Source of the DNA: Sphaeroforma arctica JP610
Taxonomy: Eukaryota; Opisthokonta; Ichthyosporea; Ichthyophonida
Assembly: GCF_001186125.1 (NCBI RefSeq)
Contig: NW_014040151.1
Coordinates: 3,184 to 29,293 of the forward strand
DNA length: 26,110 bases
Direction of reading: 5' to 3'
The position numbers and the translations under genes were made by a program. How positions within the stretch are numbered: position 1 is the first letter of the stretch; every line of letters begins with the position of its first letter. The notes under the pieces are model-generated. The model had not been told where the DNA came from, ran no database searches, and saw only the letters and a list, made by a program, of their open reading frames with translations. Shown piece after piece: positions 20,501-26,110 of the stretch.

Positions 20501-23500
20501 TGGAGTGACACCTGCGACCTGAAGTGCAGTCGAAGCCGCCAGGAACAAATACAAAGAAAACTGAGCGCGAAACCCTGTGAACTCGAATTCGTGTCAGGTT
20601 CATTGCATAGTACACCTCGAACATGATAAAACATACATCACCATCAGGCGTCGGAAAGTTGGTGTCGTGGAAGATTCCCCTAAGTGATTTAATATCCTTT
20701 TCCTCAAGTTCAGCTATCGCATCCATCTTGTCTCTTCCCATGCGCTCTGTTCGTTTTAATATTTTGGACGTGATTCAAATCGTGCCCCCTCATATAGATT
20801 CCAATACAAAGGTATATTCGCTACACCGCGCATGCAAATATTTAAAAAGGCGGATCGACACTTGCGTTTAAAAGTATTGACCAACCAAGCATAAAATTTG
20901 TGTATATGCAACTAAATAGAGTAGGTTATAAAGGGTTGTAAAGTACAATGACAGATATGCGCCCCCATTGTAACTTAAGTTACCAAACAAATTTCTTAGA
21001 GCGTCAGCCTAAAACGAAACAGAACTCACTCAGCAGAATATATTTCAAGAACGTAGCAAAAACAAACATGTTTAACGCAGTTGAAGAAGACGGAGAAGAA
21101 CATCAGAGAGATACGACTGATTGAATCGGTTTCCGTGAGATTTTCATTGATGCCTACAAACTTAACCGATAAATGTATAAACACTTTGTAGCACGAGGAA
21201 TGTATCATGGCCTGATGGTAACCCGATGCGTACTCAGCCCCAGCTGGTATCAGGTGTGCACTAGTCACACACTACCCATATGCCACCTTTCACAACAATC
21301 AGATACCCGTATTATTGGCAGTGCAATCGTGCTAAATGCGTGTCTAGCTAACTTACGGACCAATCATACCTATGATTTCATTCGCTTTTACTGAGCTGAT
21401 TCCCGCGAATTCATGAGTCAGAGTTCGCTTCAATTTCTTATTGGCATGTGCAGCGTCACTGTCCAGTTTAAAATATGCAGAAGTAGTGTATTAAATTATT
21501 GCTTACATAGTATAGTGCCGTTTACCCGACATAATAGTTTGTCGTAGATGTCATCCTTGCTTATCAATACAAGGTTACAGCCATAAGCCTGCAAGGCAAG
21601 TTTGTGTCTAAGTAAGCCACATGGGAGATGTATACATAGACTTGGTGCTACCAATAAGAATTAAACCTACCCTGGGCGGCCATACCCTCCATTGATATAC
21701 TTCAATAGTACCATACTGAATTTAACTTGAGGCACCAAAGAAAAACGACGGCAACTCCACCTACCCCAAAATCTTTTTGAGAACGATCAAATCAACACTG
21801 GAAGGATGGTGCTTCACTTCATATGCCGGCGCTGGCATATGTTCGGTTCTGCGGGCGTACCGCACTTCGAACGACTTGTCCTCTTTCAGCGACACGTGTA
21901 TAAGCGAAAACTCGGCGTAAGGCGTGATCACGGCCAGTTGGCGCATGTATGACAAGATCTTAGCTCGATATGTTGTCCAGGTTCCTGCATGGTATATCAA
22001 ACAAGGATCCCAAGACACTTGGATATTGGGCGAGACTTTGCCATGATACTACCGGAACATCAAGTACTTGTTTTGTTTTCTGCCTCTAACCTCCAGAACG
22101 ATTTGTGTAACTTCTCTTCATGACGGTAACAAGGCAAAGGAACTGACAAGCTGAGCAGTAGAGATTCCTCGAAGCCTGAAGAACAGATACACAGACTCTA
22201 TCCTTACTTTTAAGAGCTCATGACAAAAACTTGCACAGCGCTCATGACGAAAACATGCACAGCTTCGCATGTGAACGCATATACATAACATAGTTCAAAC
22301 GTTTGTGAGTCAGAACACACACAACACATATGGTAGACATCGCCAATCAGTTTGAACATACCTTCAATAACAACCGTGATCTCCGAGCCTCTCCAGCCTT
22401 CCGTGTTGGGTACCTCCACATGTCGGATGATCCTGGGCGCATTCTTGTAGATATCTATATCCAGTGTACACTCCGTCACTTTGCTATTAGGGCCTCTGCT
22501 ACTTCGCACACTCAATGGCTGCCCTGTGCTCATCTTCGCCCAAATCAAGGCCATCTTAGCACCCAGTCCAAATCTACCTCGGTTCTGTTTCACCTGATAT
22601 TTGGTCCCCGCCAGCACACGGCCAAACATGTTTGGTATATCCCTGGTGTACACAATATCGTGTGTAGATTCAATCACAACAGGGTTCACCGCAGTGGTAC
22701 AGGTATGGCTGAGCATCGTTCACCGCAGTGGTACAGTATAGCTGACCATGATTCACCGCAGTGGTACAGTATAGCTGACCATGGTGCACCGTAGTGGTAC
22801 AGTATAGCTGACCATAGTGCACCGTAGTGGTACAGCATAGCTGACCATGGTGCACCGCAGTGGTACAGTATAGCTGTCCATGGTGCACCGCAGTGGTACA
22901 GTATAGCTGACCATGGTGCACCGCTGTGGTACAGTATAGCTGACCATGGTGCACCGCAGTGGTACAGTATAGCTGACCATGGTGCACCGCAGTGGTACAG
23001 TATAGCTGACCATGGTGCACCGTAGTGGTACAGTATACCTGACCATGGTGCACCGCAGTGGTACAGTATAGCTGACCATAGTGCACCGCAGTGGTACAGT
23101 ATAGTTGACCATGGTGCATATGCATGTGCTCGGGTGTGTACTCCATTGCGCACTTGGAGATTACGCCCCGCATGTCCGCTGGGAAATATTGAGCCGCCAG
23201 GAATCGACGTGTTTTTAATTGATACAAACGCTAAACGCCGACAACGTTACGGTACAAATCTAGCATACATCCACGCACCGATGCTTTATGTTTGGCATCT
23301 GCCAATCTCTATGCGCGGCTCCAATCTCATCGGCTATTCACAGTGTGAAACTTGATAGTGCAACGAATGTTCCATAGCGCGACTAATTTGAATCTCTGAT
23401 CTCTGAGCTTCGTTGGCACGCCCATCAGTTCGCACGCAATTCCGAGCTTTTGCAATCACTTGCCCACAGAATGTGGAAATACAACACTGCAGTGTAGCAC

Positions 23501-25583
23501 ATCAGCAGCAAATCGGATAGTCACTAATTGTATGCACAAATGCACTTTTGTATTTGTAAACAACTCGAGATACGAGTACTATAGGGTGACAGGTCATGAA
23601 GATTTCCCATGGAATCACCGCAAATAATACTGACAAAACGTGTCTTACTCGTGTCGCATGCCGCTTCCATTGTCGGTCACAGTCACTTTGTAGTAGTCCG
23701 TTTTCTTGTTGCCCTTGTTGATTTTGTTGCCGATAAAATCAGCATTGACTATCTCCTCACTAGCAAGTTAAGAGCAGATGAGAGTGTGGGTCATATACAA
23801 TTACAATGCTGTTCATTTACTCACGTAGTTCTTTAAACTGCGGTTACCCTCCAGGCCAGCAGTTATAAAGTTACAGACTCTGGAGTACTTCCATGATTCG
23901 GTATTCTGAACGATGACAACGACATGTACTGCAGCAGTTTGCACCGCCGAAAAAGTGAAGTCATTGTCAGTACAGCTAATGGTCTTTAATAGCGCATATT
24001 TGTTCGTGCATGAAAGCAGGCGTAAAGGACTTACATCACCACTTTGATCTCTGGCAGAGTGTCACAGGCTTCCGCTGCGTCCAATGAATTCTCAACAAAT
24101 TCCCTGACCGTTGTGTACAGTGATTTGCCCGGCTGCACAGATAGATCAATGTGAAATTCAGTAGTTACATACTTCAAAGATGACCTGTAAAGTATCCCGA
24201 GCGCGTTGAGGCATAGGTTCGAATTTGAACTTGAGTTTCGCCGTGCTGCATTTCAATGTTTCAATATGACAGTGTAGTCAAGGGCATATGTGCGTATGTA
24301 CATATATATATACGCCCATGCACGTATAGAGGGCAAACAAATATATAGCACAACGCAGCGTGCTATACTCCAAGGCCACCACTTCAGTGTTCATAGCGAT
24401 GACTAATCTATTCGAACTTCGATGCTTTACGTAGAATCACCCTCATGTACGATAGTGTACAAGTGAGTTCAAAAATTCCAGAAACAAGCCGCCGCATCGC
24501 GCGCGGGAAGGCCGATCACGGCCTATTGGAGTGAACATGATAAAATCCCTTTTGCAAGTATGCTTACTTCCAGGATAGAGTTTTCCAGTATTCGCGAGAG
24601 TGTGTACTTGCGTGTCAGATCGTGTGGCGATATGCAGTGAAGGCAAGTATTTACTCACAGTGAAAAACTAAACACGTCTTCAAAATCTACAGGGTATGTA
24701 GAGATTGCCCAGAAAGCGGCGATGAATATGCGAACCGCGCCGATAAACTGTCGAAGCAGTCTGCAGAGTCACGACACGTAGACTTTGTGATATTGAGCTA
24801 TATCTGCTCTATATAGTTGATTCGAGGTTTCTGGGATGTAATCAATTTATATAATGAACAGATCAAGTTCTAAACCCATAGCTCAATGATTCTTCGCCTA
24901 TAATGTAAGTTCTTGTTAAAATCAAGTGCTTTCGCAAGTACATTGTTGTGGAAAACAGTCGGCAGCTGAGTCTAATTCGAGGCTGTTCCACTTGCACATA
25001 ATATTTTGTCAAGACTCAAATAAGATGAGCATGACAAGAATACACACGCATATCAAGTCTCCAACCAGCAGCAACCGAATCACACAGAATTGCTATCATA
25101 AACGCATCTAACACTACGTCTCATCTCAAGGTATATAGTACAATCGTACGAACTCTCGATGTAGCAACTATCAAATCAAATATAGGTGTAATAATTCACG
25201 CAAACATTACGACACATGTGCCATCTAAGGACATCAAGTACAATTACGTATAGGAACCTTCTAACTCACGACAACCAAATCAAGCAGTTACAATCAAACA
25301 CGCAAGCATAACGCTTGTTTCAACTCATAGTACAAAGCACAACAACCAAAACTAACAGAGTCGCGAAAACCAAATACACACTGTAGTCATACGCGAAAAA
25401 GCATAAACGCGTCTCCTCTCAAGGCTCAAGGTATCAAGTACAAAAGCAGAACTCAAATCGAATAGCGGGCACCAGACTCATCATCAGACTCACGTTGTCA
25501 AATCCGGCAATTCCTTTGTTGTTGGCGAAGAATTCGGCAGGACTCTTCACCTGCAGACCATCGCTTTTCTTCTTAGGTGGCAT
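17525..25583 (-). CDS. TOP6B: DNA topoisomerase VI subunit B (TOP6B), complete, 13 exons
   Basis: This is the ATPase subunit of the type IIB topoisomerase, which with TOP6A (a SPO11 relative) passes one duplex through another; the plant orthologue is needed for endoreduplication. Exons, in transcript order: 25583-25494, 24132-24035, 23759-23649, 22642-22362, 21984-21765, 21458-21370, 20746-20637, 20438-20280, 19539-19407, 19089-18980, 18486-18358, 18139-17960, 17704-17525. The total is 1890 nt, 629 residues plus TAG. All introns are GT-AG and all phases agree. Key regions: SPAEFFA..KGIAGFDN near the N terminus; GHKL N-box EFVENSLDA (41-49); DNGSGM (92-97); FGLGAKM (124-130); HHPSSVDL (252-259); a helical H2TH-like stretch (about 268-333); CLSPAGEYNLRLG (334-346); transducer with INWKSYK (416-422) and PFKGTGKEYIGDD (442-454); and the eukaryotic C-terminal extension with ERKKMLTKYIP (488-498). 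The loop between EEIV and DNG is short compared with the plant protein. The start is the ATG right before PPKKK, in line with family N termini. The motifs are those of canonical TOP6B, not of the divergent meiotic MTOPVIB/TOPOVIBL. Confidence 0.95.
22643..23648 (-). other. TOP6B intron 3
   Basis: Donor GTAAGA after exon 3 and acceptor CACCAG before exon 4. Splicing joins DNGSGMRH to EDIPNMFGRV, as in the family. Nearly half of it is a 33-bp minisatellite. Confidence 0.9.
22685..23118. repeat. 33-bp minisatellite, 13 units, in TOP6B intron 3
   Basis: Units of 33 bases (the first is 34) run from 22685 to 23114, followed by a 4-base start of another. The plus-strand consensus is TGCACCGCAGTGGTACAGTA then TAGCTGACCATGG. 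Most units differ from it at zero to three positions; the units at the exon-4 end differ most. The unit holds the palindromes CCATGG and GGTGCACC. All three minus-strand frames are open through the array because the unit is a multiple of three without stops. The array ends about 42 bases from the 3' splice site. Confidence 0.97.
24133..25493 (-). other. TOP6B intron 1 with degenerate A/C-rich repeats
   Basis: 1361 bases, donor GTGAGT and acceptor GTGCAG. Between about 24980 and 25450 the plus strand is rich in A and C and poor in G. Two related units (25097-25143 and 25402-25444) both start CATAAACGC and end AGTACAA, with further AGTACAA copies near 25235 and 25330. Confidence 0.7.
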
Positions 25584-26110
25584 TGTACTGTAATGATGCA
25601 GTTGTCTGTCTGGCGTAGACGTGCTGCCAATCCCGCTATGTTTATTGACTATTTTCAGGTGTATATACAGAAAATACGCCCCCGTTTAAAATAATCAATA
25701 GAGCTTTCACATAGCCTTCTTCAGTAAACAGACAGAGTGCTATGACTTTCACCACAATTGCTATTTACATTTTACTATTTTCCAGACTGCCAGAGCTACT
25801 TCGTTCTTCTTGTTTTTTTCTAAAACAAAGAGATATGCATTACACACTATTTACAAATTTTACATACATATGTACGTTCCTGGAGAATTTGAGCAAAAGA
25901 GTTAGTTGAGAACTTGAGATAGCTAAAGAAGTTGCTGTTGGAGGCATGGAGCAGCAACTTGTTCCATGCCGGGTGTTATGGGCTTTCTGCCTATCCACAC
26001 TACTGGCTTAGTAGCAATGCGATGGGACAAGGGATCCATAGCGTTGAATATTATATATAAGGTAGACTGGTAGAGTGTGTGCCACTTTGTAAAGCTATGG
26101 AGGCTCCTCT
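25584..26110. other. Upstream region of TOP6B, possible shared promoter
   Basis: No gene recognised. It should hold the TOP6B 5' UTR and promoter. Two interleaved stems lie at 25931-25970. Near the window edge a TATATATAA box (about 26051-26060) is followed by an ATG at 26097 (M E A P), which could start a divergent plus-strand gene outside the window. Confidence 0.4.
25931..25970. other. Interleaved stems (pseudoknot topology)
   Basis: GTTGCTG (25931-25937) pairs with CAGCAAC (25952-25958). GGCATGGA (25943-25950) pairs with TCCATGCC (25963-25970). The arms alternate, so they can form an H-type pseudoknot in RNA or two exclusive hairpins. Confidence 0.6.

Noticed and set aside
21026-21268. 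Minus-strand frame in TOP6B intron 6 with LIPAGAEYASG, similar to the family motif LSPAGEYN
   Set aside because: The true motif is in exon 8 (20438-20280) with correct flanks; the intron copy has no splice context and looks like coincidence.
21541-21600. Possible extra TOP6B exon between exons 5 and 6
   Set aside because: Direct joining of exon 5 to exon 6 matches the family without a gap; the candidate needs an odd acceptor and would insert residues into a conserved segment.
22686-23227. Long minus-strand frames of 119 to 185 codons over the minisatellite as a repeat protein gene
   Set aside because: All three frames are open only because the 33-bp unit lacks stops; the region is inside an intron that must be removed to keep TOP6B in frame.

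Overview
This window is nuclear DNA from a eukaryote. Both recognisable protein genes are split by GT-AG introns, a eukaryotic tRNA with internal box A/B and an oligo-T terminator is present, and the rest is repeat-rich intergenic DNA with decayed Ty3/gypsy retrotransposons. The organism cannot be named from the sequence. A canonical topoisomerase VI subunit B excludes a typical animal or fungus, while a tandem PHD (DPF-type) protein with MYND fingers would suit a unicellular relative of animals or another protist. That placement is a guess.

Left part (1-4216, + strand): the 3' portion of a gene for a MYND and double-PHD zinc-finger protein. Two exons are visible (719-910 and 1583-4216, 941 residues). 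The first visible exon opens in the middle of a MYND finger, so at least one more exon lies before the window. The two exons begin with near-identical sequence, which suggests that a MYND exon was duplicated. A long Arg/Glu/Asp/Ser-rich region and a C-terminal DPF module follow.

Middle (about 4217-17500): no intact protein gene was found. There is a tRNA-Pro(AGG) at 7371-7442 on the minus strand. There are two clearly decayed Ty3/gypsy pol remnants on the plus strand (about 6731-7150 and 13561-15399) and a weaker one on the minus strand (about 10490-10640). A pair of about 275-bp direct repeats (11384-11666 and 12838-13107) looks like LTRs or a solo repeat pair. Two short tandem duplications and several hairpin clusters are also present.

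Right part (17525-25583, - strand): a complete 13-exon gene for DNA topoisomerase VI subunit B (TOP6B). It encodes 629 residues, and all splice junctions were assigned by eye with consistent phase. Intron 3 carries a 33-bp minisatellite of 13 units that ends close to the 3' splice site. Intron 1 contains degenerate A/C-rich repeats.

Right edge (25584-26110): the upstream region of TOP6B, with an interleaved pair of stems (pseudoknot topology) and a TATA-like box followed by an ATG pointing out of the window. This could be a divergent promoter.

Nothing in the window shows that the two genes work together. One product is a likely histone-tail reader or chromatin adaptor. The other is the ATPase subunit of a type IIB topoisomerase whose partner (TOP6A/SPO11) is not present here.
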